A stretch of 64,000 nucleotides of DNA from Allobosea sp. LC85 (GCF_000735605.1 NZ_JPKG01000006.1:310001-374000); one strand, 5' to 3'; positions 1 through 9,264 are shown, counted from the first letter of the stretch. Notes: generated by a model from the letters alone, not told the origin. Numbers and translations: made by a program.

Positions 1-880
1 CAAGGCGGGCTTCCTGCCCGAGGTGCAGCTGGCCTACGAAGCCGAAATCAAGACGCTGTGGGTGACGATCAAGCCGGAGCTGAAGCCGGTCTTCACGCTT
101 CAGCTGCTTGACAGCCTCGGCAAGATCCAGAAGGCGATCTATGCTCTTTGGGGAGCGCCGGATCAGTATCACGGCGCGCCGGTACGCTTCCTCGCCTTCC
201 GCGGGACCGGCCCATTCTTCACCCTCGGCGGCGATCTCGATTTCTATCTCGATTGTCTCGCCAAGAATGACCGCGCCGCGTTGGCGGAATATGCACGCCT
301 TTCGATCGAGGGCGCCGTCTGGAACGCCAGCGGTCTCAACGGCCTGGTGATCACGCTCTCGACCATTCACGCCAAGGCGATCGGCGGCGGCATCGATGCA
401 CCGCGCTCCTGCAATGTCATGATCGCCGAGGAGCAGGCCTCCTTCGTCTACCCCGAGATCAAGTTCAACCACTTCCCGATCACGGCGGTGGCGGTGTTGT
501 CACGCCGCATGGGCTCGCGTGCAGCAGAGCGCCTGCTGCTCTCCGGGGAGGAGATGAGTGCCGCCGATTTCCTGGCGGCCGGCGCACTCGAAGCGGTGGT
601 GCCGACCGGCACCGGCGAAGACTGGATCCGCAAATATGCCAGCGACTCCCTGCCGGTGCACGCGGCCAAGACCGCACTGTTCTCTGCGTTCAACCGCCGG
701 GCCGGCGACCTGCGCGAGGAACTGGAGCATCTTGGCGAGATCTGGACGGATTGCATGCTCCGCCTCAACCCAAGCGCCATCTCGAAGCTGCAGCGCATCG
801 CCCAGACCCAGGACCGCATGCTGACCCGCGTCTACCAGCGGCCAGCGAGCCCGATCCTGGCCAGCGCGGCGGCACTCTGA
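1..880 (+). CDS. RpfF-like crotonase (DSF synthase homologue), 5' end outside window
   Basis: This is a crotonase-fold protein of the RpfF branch, the enzymes that make diffusible signal factor (cis-2-unsaturated fatty acid) by dehydrating 3-hydroxyacyl-ACP and hydrolysing the thioester. Seen: the oxyanion-loop block FTLGGDLDFY, the block AIGGGIDAPRSC, the run MIAEEQASFVYPEIKF, and an RpfF-type C-terminal helix (EIWTDCMLRL). The first RpfF catalytic Glu (Glu141 in Xanthomonas) is Asp here (bases 395-397). The second (Glu161) is conserved (bases 455-457), at exactly the same 20-residue spacing. The frame is open to the left edge. By comparison with RpfF, about ten N-terminal residues lie outside the window, so the GTG at 23 is probably not the start. 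A GGDEF-EAL protein follows 103 bp downstream, which fits a DSF-type circuit. Family assignment is firm; the product made is not. Confidence 0.8.
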   Translation, partial: KAGFLPEVQLAYEAEIKTLWVTIKPELKPVFTLQLLDSLGKIQKAIYALWGAPDQYHGAPVRFLAFRGTGPFFTLGGDLDFYLDCLAKNDRAALAEYARLSIEGAVWNASGLNGLVITLSTIHAKAIGGGIDAPRSCNVMIAEEQASFVYPEIKFNHFPITAVAVLSRRMGSRAAERLLLSGEEMSAADFLAAGALEAVVPTGTGEDWIRKYASDSLPVHAAKTALFSAFNRRAGDLREELEHLGEIWTDCMLRLNPSAISKLQRIAQTQDRMLTRVYQRPASPILASAAAL

Positions 881-983
881 TCCTGCGAGAACGCCTTCGC
901 GGAGACGCAAGGCGGTTGCAGCCCCCCTCACGAAACATTTACCTGTTCCGCCTAAAGGGTTTATCTGGCGCGAACTCGGGCTA

Positions 984-3356
984 GTGAAAAGCTCGTCGCG
1001 CGCCAGAGGCCTTGCAAGGCGGGACTGGATGGCGGGTGTTTTCAAAGGGCTTCCCAGCGACAGATCGGGCGATGTCCGCGAGGATTTCGACCTGCCGGAC
1101 TATCGTCTGCTGGTCAGCTCGCTGTTTTCCTCGCCCGGCTCGATCATTCCGGGTGGCATTGCTGGTATCCTGACCCCCTATCTGTGCTGGCTCTCGACGG
1201 GTGCCAGCATTTTCATGACCCTGACCGCGCTGGTAACTCTGGTCGTCGCGCTCCGGATCATGACCGTCATCCGCTATCGCAGGCGCGATCATTCGGATGA
1301 CAGTGTTGCCGAGACACGGCGCTGGGACCGGGAATACTTCCTCGGTGCAACGGTTTTCAGCGCGGTCCTTGGCTACAGCTGCTACATCGCACTGACGCAG
1401 ACCGAAGACGCAGCCGCCCATATCACCTCGGTCGCCTCAACCATCGCGCTGGCCTCCGGCTATGTCTCGCGAAACGCCGGCCGGCCGAAATTCGTCGCCG
1501 TACAGCTCCTGACCTTTTGCGTGCCTATGGCCGTCGGCCTCGTCCAGGCCTCCAACGATTACTATCACTATATCGGCTATTTCGCGTTCCTGTACGTGGC
1601 GGCCAACATCGCCATCACCAATTCGCTGCACCGGAATCTCCTCGCGCTCAGCGAGGCGACCAAGCAGTCACGAGGGTTGGCATCGGCGCTGCACTCGCAG
1701 AACCTGACGCTCGATGCCGCCCTCAACACGATGATCCATGGCCTCGCCATGTATGATCGCAGCCTGAAGCTGGCGATCTGCAACGCACCGCACCGCACGC
1801 TCTTCGGGATACCCGAGACACTTGCCCTCCCCGGCACGCCTCTGACGGCGATCGCCCGCTTTCTGATCGAGCGTCAGGTCATCAGCGCCGACCAGGTTCG
1901 CGACATCAGAAGCGCGCTTGGCGAGGTCCAGCAGTCGCAACAGGCGGTCACTCGCGAATTGCAGACCCGCGGCGGGCGGCTGCTGGTCGTCACCATCGCA
2001 CCTGCAGCCGAGGGCGGCGTGCTGATGCTGACCGAGGATGCGACCGAAAGGAAGGCGACGGAAGCACGCATCGAGCGGATGGCTCGCTTCGACGAGCTGA
2101 CCGGCCTCGCCAACCGCTTCGAATTCAACAACCAGCTGTCCGAGTCCTTCCGCAAGCTGGAGCGGACCGGCGAAGCCTTCGCGCTGCTCTATGTCGATCT
2201 CGACGGCTTCAAGCAGGTCAATGACAGCCTTGGCCACGACATCGGTGATCGCGTCCTCTCCGAAACGGCGACGCGCCTTCGCGGCGTCATTCGCGGTGGC
2301 GACCTGCTGGCCCGCTTCGGTGGTGACGAGTTCGTTCTGATCTTGCCCTCGGCCAATCTCGCCATCGTCACCACGATCGCCCAGCGCATGATCGACGCGA
2401 TGGCCAAGGCCTTCCTGCTCGAAACCAAGACCGTCTATGTGACCGCCAGCGTCGGTATCGCGATGGCGCCGCTCGACGCTGCGACACCGGCCGATCTGCT
2501 TCGCCACGCTGACACCGCCCTTTACAAAGCCAAGGCGGCAGGCCGCAACACGCTGACCTTCTTCAATCCGGCAATGGCCGAGGAGATGCTCGATCGGCAC
2601 GAGATCGAGGTGGATCTGCGCAGGGCCTGCGAGAACAAGACGCTTGAGCTGTACTATCAGGCCATCATCGATCTGAAGACACAGGATGTCGTCAACCGCG
2701 AGGCGTTGATGCGCTGGCGGCACCCGACCCGCGGAATGATCCCGCCCGGAATCTTCATCCCGATCGCCGAAAGCTCCGGCCTGATCGCCGCCATGGGCGA
2801 CTGGGCCATCAGGCAGGCCTGCAAAGACGCGGCAGCCTGGCCGAAGGAGATCGGCGTTTCCGTCAACATCTCCCCGCTGCAGTTCCGCGAACCCCGCCGG
2901 ATCGTAGAGACCGTCAAGGAGGCGCTCATCGCTTCCGGGCTCAGCTCCCATCGCCTGACGCTCGAGGTGACTGAATCCCTGCTGATCGAGGATAACAAGG
3001 GCACGCTCGCCGCCATTCACGAGTTGCGCGCGCTTGGCGTCAAGTTCGCACTCGATGATTTCGGCACCGGCTATTCGTCGCTTGCCTATCTCTCGACCTA
3101 CCCCTTTGCCCAGGTGAAGATCGACCAGAGCTTCAGCCGCGACGTGCATGCCAATGAGGCGTCGAAAGCCATCATCGAGGCCGTTTGCCAGCTCGCCCGA
3201 CGCCTTTCGATGAATGTCGTCGTGGAGGGCATCGAGACCGAGCAGCAGCGTATCGCGGTGCAACTGCTCGGCGCTCACCGGGCGCAGGGCTATCTCTTCG
3301 GCAGGCCGGAGCCGGTATCCGCCTTCTCGTCTGACAGGGGACGCCACGTCGCCTAG
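984..3356 (+). CDS. Membrane-bound GGDEF-EAL c-di-GMP turnover protein
   Basis: This predicted c-di-GMP synthase/phosphodiesterase has 790 residues. The N-terminal third has about five to six hydrophobic helices (roughly residues 45-215). A PAS-like segment (about 240-355) precedes the GGDEF domain: GGDEF at 446-450, with an inhibitory RxxD site (RGGD) at 437-440. The EAL domain begins near 545 with EAL at 573-575. It keeps the downstream catalytic blocks: NISPLQF, EVTES, DDFGTGYSSL, KIDQSF, EGIET and the terminal QGYLFGRPEP. Both active sites therefore look intact. GTG at 984 is the longest start; ATG at 1029 is an alternative. It lies directly downstream of the RpfF homologue, so it may read out or reset that signal (inference). 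Its stop codon TAG is the first three bases of a mosaic repeat. Confidence 0.93.
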   Translation: MKSSSRARGLARRDWMAGVFKGLPSDRSGDVREDFDLPDYRLLVSSLFSSPGSIIPGGIAGILTPYLCWLSTGASIFMTLTALVTLVVALRIMTVIRYRRRDHSDDSVAETRRWDREYFLGATVFSAVLGYSCYIALTQTEDAAAHITSVASTIALASGYVSRNAGRPKFVAVQLLTFCVPMAVGLVQASNDYYHYIGYFAFLYVAANIAITNSLHRNLLALSEATKQSRGLASALHSQNLTLDAALNTMIHGLAMYDRSLKLAICNAPHRTLFGIPETLALPGTPLTAIARFLIERQVISADQVRDIRSALGEVQQSQQAVTRELQTRGGRLLVVTIAPAAEGGVLMLTEDATERKATEARIERMARFDELTGLANRFEFNNQLSESFRKLERTGEAFALLYVDLDGFKQVNDSLGHDIGDRVLSETATRLRGVIRGGDLLARFGGDEFVLILPSANLAIVTTIAQRMIDAMAKAFLLETKTVYVTASVGIAMAPLDAATPADLLRHADTALYKAKAAGRNTLTFFNPAMAEEMLDRHEIEVDLRRACENKTLELYYQAIIDLKTQDVVNREALMRWRHPTRGMIPPGIFIPIAESSGLIAAMGDWAIRQACKDAAAWPKEIGVSVNISPLQFREPRRIVETVKEALIASGLSSHRLTLEVTESLLIEDNKGTLAAIHELRALGVKFALDDFGTGYSSLAYLSTYPFAQVKIDQSFSRDVHANEASKAIIEAVCQLARRLSMNVVVEGIETEQQRIAVQLLGAHRAQGYLFGRPEPVSAFSSDRGRHVA

Positions 3357-3456
3357 ATCGCCGTGCGTCCATTCGGACGCAGGAGCAGCGATCCAACTCT
3401 TTGTTTGAGCATCGGATTTTTCCGAAAACCGATTCCACTTTCGGTCCGATGCTTTA
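3354..3456. repeat. Mosaic palindromic repeat, copy 1 (divergent)
   Basis: This is a diverged copy of the window's intergenic mosaic element. The left part starts TAGATC and holds a small hairpin (GCGTCC-ATTC-GGACGC). A linker resembling ctttgtttg follows, then the conserved right hairpin (AGCATCGGA...TCCGATGCT with inner CCGAAA/TTTCGG) at about 3409-3453. The TAG at its left end is the stop codon of the GGDEF-EAL gene. Confidence 0.65.
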
Positions 3457-3617
3457 AGTGATGTCCCTGCAACGCCGCGCTCATGCGGGAGCGATTTCAA
3501 CGCAATAGTGGGTGTCCAACCGCACGCTGTTCCAGTGCTTCCGACTTGCATGGCCTTGATTCCGGCATCCTGACAACGCATCAGCAGGTATCGGAAGCCA
3601 GATCAGGGAGAGGCGAT

Positions 3618-5078
3618 GTGACCGGCAGTCCGGCAACGGCATTCAATACGACGCCGCTGACCCCCGACATCTGCGTTATCGGAGGCGGCGCGGCCGGACT
3701 TTCTCTGGCAACAGCGGCGGCGCTGTTTGGCGGATCGGTCGTGCTGGCAGAGCGCGACCGCCTCGGAGGCGGCAAGGACGCCGTCATCTCAAGGGCCCTG
3801 ATCGCCGCCAGTGCACGGGCGAGATTGCTCCAGCATGCTGGCCTTTTCGGCATCGCAGCCGGTGAACCCGAGGTGGATTTCGCCAAGGTGCAGGCGCACA
3901 TCGCCGGTGTCGTCGCGGCGCTGGCTCCCAACGAAACGGTCGAGCGCCTGGCGGCATTGGGCGTCAACGTGATCAAGGGCGAGGCACGGTTTCGCGACCG
4001 CAACACCGTGCAGGTCGGCGATCGGGAGATCAAGGCAAGGCGTTTCGTCATCGCAACAGGCTCGCGCCCGGCAACTCCGCCCATTCCTGGAATGGACAAG
4101 GCCCCTTTCCTGACCAGCGAAACGCTCCTCACGCTGAACCGCCGCCCCGAGCGTCTGATCGTGCTCGGGTGCGGCTCGGAAGGGGTTGAACTCGCGCAGG
4201 CCATGCGCCGCCTCGGCAGCAGCGTCACGATCGTTGGAGCCGAGGACCTGCTTCCCGACGAGGACCCGGAGGCTGCGCTGCTGATCCGCCGCGCTCTGTT
4301 GCGCGACGGGATCGCGCTGCATGAACGAGCCAAAATCCTGCGTGTCGAAACCCCACGAAATCGCGTGCGCTTCGTTCTGGCGGGGACAAAGGGCGAAGCC
4401 GAGCTGGCCCTGGATGGCACGCACCTGCTGGTCACGGGCGAGCGGCAGCCAAAGATCGCGGCGCTCGATCTCGAGCTTGCGGGCATCGCCAGCGATGCCA
4501 AGGGCATTATCGTCGACAAGGGCCTACGGACGGCCAACCGGCGTGTCTTCGCCATCGGCGGCTGCGCCAGCGAAGTCCCGCACAGCTCTCACCTTGGTCA
4601 TGCAGCCAACCACCAGGCCAGCCTGGTTCTACGCAATATCCTGTTCCGCCTGCCTGTGAACGCGAACGCGGCGGCGCTGCCAAGAGTGACCTCTTGCGAT
4701 CCTGAGCTTGCCAGCATCGGCCTGTCAGAGGAACAGGCCCGCAAGGCAGCACGGGACATCCGAATCCTGCGCTGGCCCTACGCCGAAAGCGACAAGGCGC
4801 AGGCCGAACGGCAGACGGAAGGCTTCGTCAAACTCATCACCGACGGCAAGGGCCGCGTTCTTGGCACCACCATCATCGGAACCAAGGCCGCCGAGCTGAT
4901 CGCGCCCTGGTGCCTGGCGATCGAGAAGGGGCTGAACGTCAAGGATATCGCCGGGCTGGTCCTCCCCTCCTCAAGCCTGTCGGAAATCTCGAAACGGGCT
5001 GCCCTCTCCGTCTACTCTCCACTCGCGTCCCGGCCGGGCATTCGCCGGCTTGTCGGCTTCCTGCGCCGCTTCGGATAA
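3618..5078 (+). CDS. Lipoamide-dehydrogenase-like flavoprotein lacking redox cysteines
   Basis: This is a 486-residue class-I pyridine nucleotide-disulphide oxidoreductase-fold protein. Seen: the FAD-binding GGGAAG (22-27), the ATGSRP block (about 147-152), the NAD-binding GCGSEG (184-189), a second FAD block (VFAIGGCA) and the C-terminal dimerisation domain. The usual GGTCLNxGCIPSKAL active-site stretch is replaced by GGGKDAVISRAL, so both redox cysteines are absent. The C-terminal HPTLSE dyad is replaced by PSSSLSE, so the catalytic His is absent too. Classical lipoamide or mercuric reductase chemistry is therefore unlikely. NAD(P)H oxidation or a structural or sensory role is possible. I chose GTG at 3618 because GGGAGAG lies just upstream; the frame stays open further upstream. 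The histidine kinase begins 9 bp downstream, suggesting one operon. Confidence 0.85.
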   Translation: MTGSPATAFNTTPLTPDICVIGGGAAGLSLATAAALFGGSVVLAERDRLGGGKDAVISRALIAASARARLLQHAGLFGIAAGEPEVDFAKVQAHIAGVVAALAPNETVERLAALGVNVIKGEARFRDRNTVQVGDREIKARRFVIATGSRPATPPIPGMDKAPFLTSETLLTLNRRPERLIVLGCGSEGVELAQAMRRLGSSVTIVGAEDLLPDEDPEAALLIRRALLRDGIALHERAKILRVETPRNRVRFVLAGTKGEAELALDGTHLLVTGERQPKIAALDLELAGIASDAKGIIVDKGLRTANRRVFAIGGCASEVPHSSHLGHAANHQASLVLRNILFRLPVNANAAALPRVTSCDPELASIGLSEEQARKAARDIRILRWPYAESDKAQAERQTEGFVKLITDGKGRVLGTTIIGTKAAELIAPWCLAIEKGLNVKDIAGLVLPSSSLSEISKRAALSVYSPLASRPGIRRLVGFLRRFG

Positions 5079-5087
5079 GCTCACCGC

Positions 5088-6539
5088 ATGCAGTCGCCAC
5101 GCCTCGACAAGCAGTCGCTTTCCGTCAGCGTACCGCGCAGCCTGACGCGGCTTGGCCTTTCGGCAAAGCTGCTGCTGCTGACGGTCCTGTTCGTGATGCT
5201 GGCGGAAGTGCTGATCTACTTGCCCTCCGTCGCGAATTTCCGACGCAACTGGCTGAATGACCGCCTCGCAGCGGCACAGATCGCCGTGCTGGTTCTCGAA
5301 GGCGCACCGCCGGAGGGCCTGCCGGAAGGCAGCGAGAGCCGCCTTCTGATGGGCGTCGGCGCACGCGCCATCGCCGCCCGCGTCGGCGGTGCGCGACGCC
5401 TGCTCAGCCTCGACTCCATGCCGCCCGAGGTCGCGCGGACCGTTGATCTGCGGCAAATGGGCTGGCTCACCTCCATCACCGAGTCTCTCGACACGCTGAT
5501 TTCGCCCGCCCATGACACGCCGATCCGGGTCATCGGAGAGGCGGTGGGCGGTGCCGACTTCGTCGAACTGATCATCGACGAGGCGCCGCTGCGCCGTGCG
5601 ATGCTGGTGTTCTCGGGCAATATCCTGCTGCTGTCGCTGCTGATCTCGGGGCTGACGGCGGGGTTGGTCTATCTTGCCCTGAACTGGCTCATCGTCGGCC
5701 CGATCCGCCAGGTCGCGGCCAATGTCATGGAGTTCGAGGCCGACCCGGAGAACCCGCACCGGATCATCACGCCGAGCCAGCGCGCGGACGAGATCGGCGA
5801 GGCCGAACGGGCGCTCGCACGCATGCAGATGACGCTGGCGGATGAGCTGCGCACCAAGAAGCACCTCGCCGAACTCGGCCTGGCGGTCAGCAAGGTCAAC
5901 CACGACCTGCGCAACATGCTGGCCGCGGCCCAGTTGATGTCGGACCGGCTGACAGAGACGCGTGACCCGAAGATCCGGCGCTTCGCGCCGCGCCTGATCG
6001 CAACGCTCGACCGCGCCATCGCCTTCTGCCAGGCGACACTGGCCTATGGCCGCGCGGCCGAAGCGACGCCTACGCTCCGCGAGGTCGCGCTTCGGCAGCT
6101 TGTGACCGATGCGGGCGAACTGCTCGGCCTCGCGGAAAGCCCCAGCGTGAGCTTCGCCAACGAGGTTCCGGCGGAACTCATCCTGCCTTGCGACCCCGAC
6201 CAGATGGCGCGCGTGCTGCTCAATCTCATGCGCAATGCCGTCGAGGCGCTGACCCGTGCGGGTGCCGAACCCGGCCGCCAGCCGACACTGACGATCAGTG
6301 CGGCGCGCGAGCATCATGAGGTCGTTCTGCGCGTCGGCGACAATGGCCCCGGTGTCCCGGAACGGGCGAAGGCAAATCTGTTCCAGGCCTTTCGCGGCTC
6401 GGTCAATCCCGGCGGCACGGGACTGGGTCTGGCCATCGCGGCGGAACTCGTCCGCCTCCATGGCGGCTCGATCGCGCTCGAACCCTCGAGGGTCGGGGCC
6501 GTCTTCAGGGTGGCGCTGCCGATCAGAGGGGGGAATTGA
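5088..6539 (+). CDS. Sensor histidine kinase
   Basis: This 483-residue membrane histidine kinase has a first transmembrane helix near 25-46, a periplasmic segment of about 120 residues and a second helix near 174-202. A HAMP-like linker follows. The H-box is unusual (VNHDLRN, His272) rather than HELRTP. The N-box (NLMRNAVEAL), G1 box (DNGPGVP) and G2 box (GGTGLGLAI) are intact. No receiver domain is fused and no response regulator is adjacent; the nearest is the orphan LuxR-type regulator at 9.8 kb on the other strand. Its position 9 bp after the cysteine-less flavoprotein suggests the flavoprotein may feed it redox or metabolic information (inference). The last 17 bases overlap, tail to tail, the remains of a repressor gene. 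Confidence 0.9.
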   Translation: MQSPRLDKQSLSVSVPRSLTRLGLSAKLLLLTVLFVMLAEVLIYLPSVANFRRNWLNDRLAAAQIAVLVLEGAPPEGLPEGSESRLLMGVGARAIAARVGGARRLLSLDSMPPEVARTVDLRQMGWLTSITESLDTLISPAHDTPIRVIGEAVGGADFVELIIDEAPLRRAMLVFSGNILLLSLLISGLTAGLVYLALNWLIVGPIRQVAANVMEFEADPENPHRIITPSQRADEIGEAERALARMQMTLADELRTKKHLAELGLAVSKVNHDLRNMLAAAQLMSDRLTETRDPKIRRFAPRLIATLDRAIAFCQATLAYGRAAEATPTLREVALRQLVTDAGELLGLAESPSVSFANEVPAELILPCDPDQMARVLLNLMRNAVEALTRAGAEPGRQPTLTISAAREHHEVVLRVGDNGPGVPERAKANLFQAFRGSVNPGGTGLGLAIAAELVRLHGGSIALEPSRVGAVFRVALPIRGGN

Positions 6540-7124
6540 TGGCGCTACTGGCTCGCCAGATCTCCCGCGCCATGAAGGTGATCTCGGATAATGCGAGCAC
6601 CCGGTCGGGATGCCCGGGATTGAGCGAGGCGAGTTCGACGGTCTTGGCGGTCTCGCGCTTGAGCTGCTTCGCCAGCACCTCGCCTTCAGTCGTCATGACC
6701 ACGACCCGGTCGCCACGCCTCACAGCGGCCGCGGGAGCAACGATGATGATGTCGCCATCACGGTAGAGCGACAGCATCGAGTCGCCTGCAATCTCAAGCG
6801 CATAGGCCTTCTCGTCGGACAGGCCGGGGAGGCAACCTCCTCCCAGCCGGAGCCCGCGGGCAGGCCGCTGCCTTCGAAGAATCCGCCCAACCCTGCCTGC
6901 GCGAAGCCGAGCAGCGGGATGGTGCGCGCCGGCGCGGCGCCGCGGTGCATCACCACGCTCATGAACTCGTCGAGCGAAGCGCCAGTAGCCCCCAGGATGG
7001 CGATCGACTCGGTCGAGGGCCAGCGCTCTCGTCCATCCGGGCCGATGCGCTTGGACCGGTTGAAGGTCGTGGCGTCGAGCCCGGCGCTGCGCGCAAGTCC
7101 CGACGGCGTGAAGCCGTAGCGCAT
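6523..7124 (-). pseudogene. XRE/S24-peptidase-type repressor, disrupted by a frameshift
   Basis: Two minus-strand frames together encode one LexA/CI-like protein. The N-terminal piece carries a helix-turn-helix (FTPSGLARSAGLDATTFNRSKR region). The C-terminal piece carries the S24 fold (IAGDSM with the nucleophile Ser, YRDGDIIIV, RRGDRVVV, and LAKQLKR with the general-base Lys). The frame is lost at a short G run at 6826-6829: restoring one G joins EEVASP to GLSDEKAYALEIAGDSM. The result is either a recent pseudogene or a sequencing error. The N-terminus also looks short for the family, so the start (ATG at 7124) is uncertain and a second lesion upstream is possible. Intact members of this family are small transcriptional repressors of unknown regulon. 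Confidence 0.75.
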
Positions 7125-7291
7125 CGGGCAGCCTTCGGATCCTGATGTGCCAGGCGAACAGGGTGAGGATAGGAAATATGCCCTACATGCTGAGACCTCA
7201 ATCTGATTTCCATGACAGGGCCCGAGATCATTTGCCCGGAGCCGGCTGCACCAGCTATGGCGTGTACAACGCCGAACCAACGAGACGTCCC

Positions 7292-7636
7292 GTGCCTCTC
7301 ATCTACAAGATCTGCCCCGAACAGCTGTGGTGTGACGCTGAGCTCGCCGGGTCATTCAACGGTGCTGCCATCGATCTCGCCGACGGCTACATCCATTTCT
7401 CCACCGGCGGGCAGCTTCGCGAGACGGCAGCGAAGCATTTCGCCGGTCAGAGCGGCCTCGTGCTGATCGCGGTGGATGATACGATACTCGGGTCGGCACT
7501 GCGCTACGAACCCTCACGCGGCGGCGCGCTCTTCCCGCATCTCTACTCGGCCCTCGACCCCAAAACCGTGCGCTGGATTGCGCCGCTCACCACCGGGACG
7601 AACGGCAGCCACGTCATTCCGGAGGATATTTCGTGA
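7292..7636 (+). CDS. DUF952 domain protein
   Basis: This 114-residue protein matches the DUF952 family (starts [11 protein letters not shown], with the characteristic [20 protein letters not shown] block). DUF952 proteins are small, soluble and of unknown biochemical role. I chose GTG at 7292 because the family homology begins immediately after it; GTG at 7262 is an in-frame alternative. The stop TGA overlaps the GTG start of pyrD (GTGA at 7633-7636), so the two are probably translationally coupled. Confidence 0.82.
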   Translation: MPLIYKICPEQLWCDAELAGSFNGAAIDLADGYIHFSTGGQLRETAAKHFAGQSGLVLIAVDDTILGSALRYEPSRGGALFPHLYSALDPKTVRWIAPLTTGTNGSHVIPEDIS

Positions 7637-8724
7637 TCGGTAGCCTCTTCTCTCTCGCCCGCCCCCTGATCCACAGGTTGGATGCCGAGATGGCACATCG
7701 CCTGACGGTCGCCGCACTGGCCGCCGCACCGGCGTTGAAGCCGGCTGCCGACGATCCGATCCTGGCGACCGAGGCCTTCGGGCTCGCCTTTCCGAACCCG
7801 GTCGGTCTGGCGGCCGGGTTCGACAAACATGCGGAAGCGGTCGATGGCGCCCTGGGCCTCGGCTTTGGCTTTGTCGAGGTCGGAGGCGTGACGCCGCTGC
7901 CGCAGCCCGGCAATCCGCGCCCGCGCGTTTTCCGGTTGCCCGAAGACGAAGCCGTCATCAACCGATACGGGCTGAACAGCGAGGGCATGGACGCTGTCGC
8001 GGCCCGGCTCGCGGCGCGCCGAAAGCGCGGCGGCATCGTTGGCGTCAATCTCGGTGCCAACAAGGACTCCTCCGACCGCGCCGCCGACTACGCCATCCTG
8101 GCCAGGCGGCTCGCGCCACTTGCCGATTTCCTGACCGTCAACGTCTCCTCGCCCAACACCCCGGGTCTGCGGGATCTGCAGGCGGAATCGGCGCTGGATG
8201 ATCTGATCGCGCGGGCGCTCGCCGCCCGCGACGAGGCCGGACAGGCCACCGGACACCGCACGCCCGTTCTGCTCAAGATCGCACCCGACCTGACCCTGGC
8301 CGAGCTCGATGGCATGGTGGCGGTTGCCCGCAAGCGCGCCATCGACGGCATGGTTGTCTCCAACACCACTGTGGCACGGCCGGATAGCCTGCGGGGAGCC
8401 TCTCGCAGGGAAAGCGGCGGCCTCTCGGGCCGGCCGCTGTTTGCGTCCTCGACCCGAATCCTGGCCGAGACCTATCGGCGCGTCGAGGCACAGTTCCCGC
8501 TGGTCGGCGTCGGCGGCGTCGACTCCGCCTCGGCCGCCTTTGCCAAGATCAGGGCCGGCGCCAGCCTGGTGCAGTTCTATTCGGCGATGGTCTTCAAGGG
8601 CCCCGCCCTCGTGAGCGAGGTCAAGACAGGGCTCGTGCGGGAAGCCCGCCGTGCCGGCGCGAGCCGGATTGCGGACCTTGTCGGCCGCGATGCCGAGGCG
8701 CTCGCGCGGGGAGAGGGATTCTGA
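7633..8724 (+). CDS. pyrD: Dihydroorotate dehydrogenase (quinone), class 2
   Basis: PyrD oxidises dihydroorotate to orotate with quinone as acceptor, the fourth step of UMP synthesis, at the inner membrane. The length of 363 residues is normal for class 2. The N-terminal helical region for membrane and quinone contact is present. Typical blocks seen: [40 protein letters not shown], the catalytic-Ser segment [18 protein letters not shown], and the C-terminal phosphate-binding VGVGGVDSA and YSAMVFKGP. The GTG start overlaps the DUF952 stop. The later pathway gene pyrF lies at the other end of the window and is not in an operon with it. Confidence 0.97.
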   Translation: MIGSLFSLARPLIHRLDAEMAHRLTVAALAAAPALKPAADDPILATEAFGLAFPNPVGLAAGFDKHAEAVDGALGLGFGFVEVGGVTPLPQPGNPRPRVFRLPEDEAVINRYGLNSEGMDAVAARLAARRKRGGIVGVNLGANKDSSDRAADYAILARRLAPLADFLTVNVSSPNTPGLRDLQAESALDDLIARALAARDEAGQATGHRTPVLLKIAPDLTLAELDGMVAVARKRAIDGMVVSNTTVARPDSLRGASRRESGGLSGRPLFASSTRILAETYRRVEAQFPLVGVGGVDSASAAFAKIRAGASLVQFYSAMVFKGPALVSEVKTGLVREARRAGASRIADLVGRDAEALARGEGF

Positions 8725-8739
8725 GGCGCGGCCAGCGCC

Positions 8740-9264
8740 TCAGCCGGCGGCGCGGGCGCTGAGGTGCAATAGCGGCCTGGATGCCAGCTCACCCCGGTCC
8801 ACCTGGGTCACGGCAAAGCCGCCTTGCTCGAACTGGCGCCGAACACCTGCTTCGACCCGTGCCGTGCTGGCGCCGATCGGCAGTTCAAAGAAGAGGGAGA
8901 CGATACCGTCTTGCGCCAGGGCACTGGCCAGGCGGGGTAGCTCTCGCGAGGCATCGATCCAGAACAGGTTCACATTGATCGCGAAGGCTCGCTGAAAATG
9001 CCGGGCCGGCAACGCGAGCTCGGCCAGTTCGCCGGTCATCAGTCTGACTTTTCCCGTTGCGACGCCGACTCCATGCCTCGCTCGCGCGGCAGCGATCATG
9101 CCCGGCGAGCGGTCGATCGCAGTCAGCGCACCGGTGGTCAGCAGGGCCTCAACGAGGCCAATCGAGTGCCCGCGACCGCAGCCAATCTCAAGCACCTGTG
9201 CGCTCGGCGCAATCCGCATCAGGCTCAAAGCCCAATTCAGGCGCGCAGGTACGATGTCGGCCAT
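8740..9264 (-). CDS. Class I SAM-dependent methyltransferase
   Basis: This 174-residue protein has a standard SAM-binding motif I (VLEIGCGRGHS), motif II (LTAIDRSPGMI) and a later strand (FAINVNLFW). The substrate is unknown. ATG at 9264 is preceded by AGGAG at six-base spacing; TTG at 9267 is less likely. It faces pyrD tail to tail with 15 bp between stops. Its upstream side is occupied by a large mosaic repeat. Confidence 0.85.
   Translation of the reverse strand: MADIVPARLNWALSLMRIAPSAQVLEIGCGRGHSIGLVEALLTTGALTAIDRSPGMIAAARARHGVGVATGKVRLMTGELAELALPARHFQRAFAINVNLFWIDASRELPRLASALAQDGIVSLFFELPIGASTARVEAGVRRQFEQGGFAVTQVDRGELASRPLLHLSARAAG

Noticed and set aside
1668..3581. 637-codon open frame on the - strand
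   Set aside because: Antisense to the GGDEF-EAL gene, whose motifs are unambiguous; the shadow has no recognisable domain.
4971..6461. 496-codon open frame on the - strand
   Set aside because: Antisense to the histidine kinase, whose H, N and G boxes are clear.
8738..8764. CCTCAGC...GCTGAGG hairpin between pyrD and the methyltransferase considered as a terminator
   Set aside because: Only a 7-bp stem with a 13-base loop inside the methyltransferase 3' end and no T tract; too weak to list.
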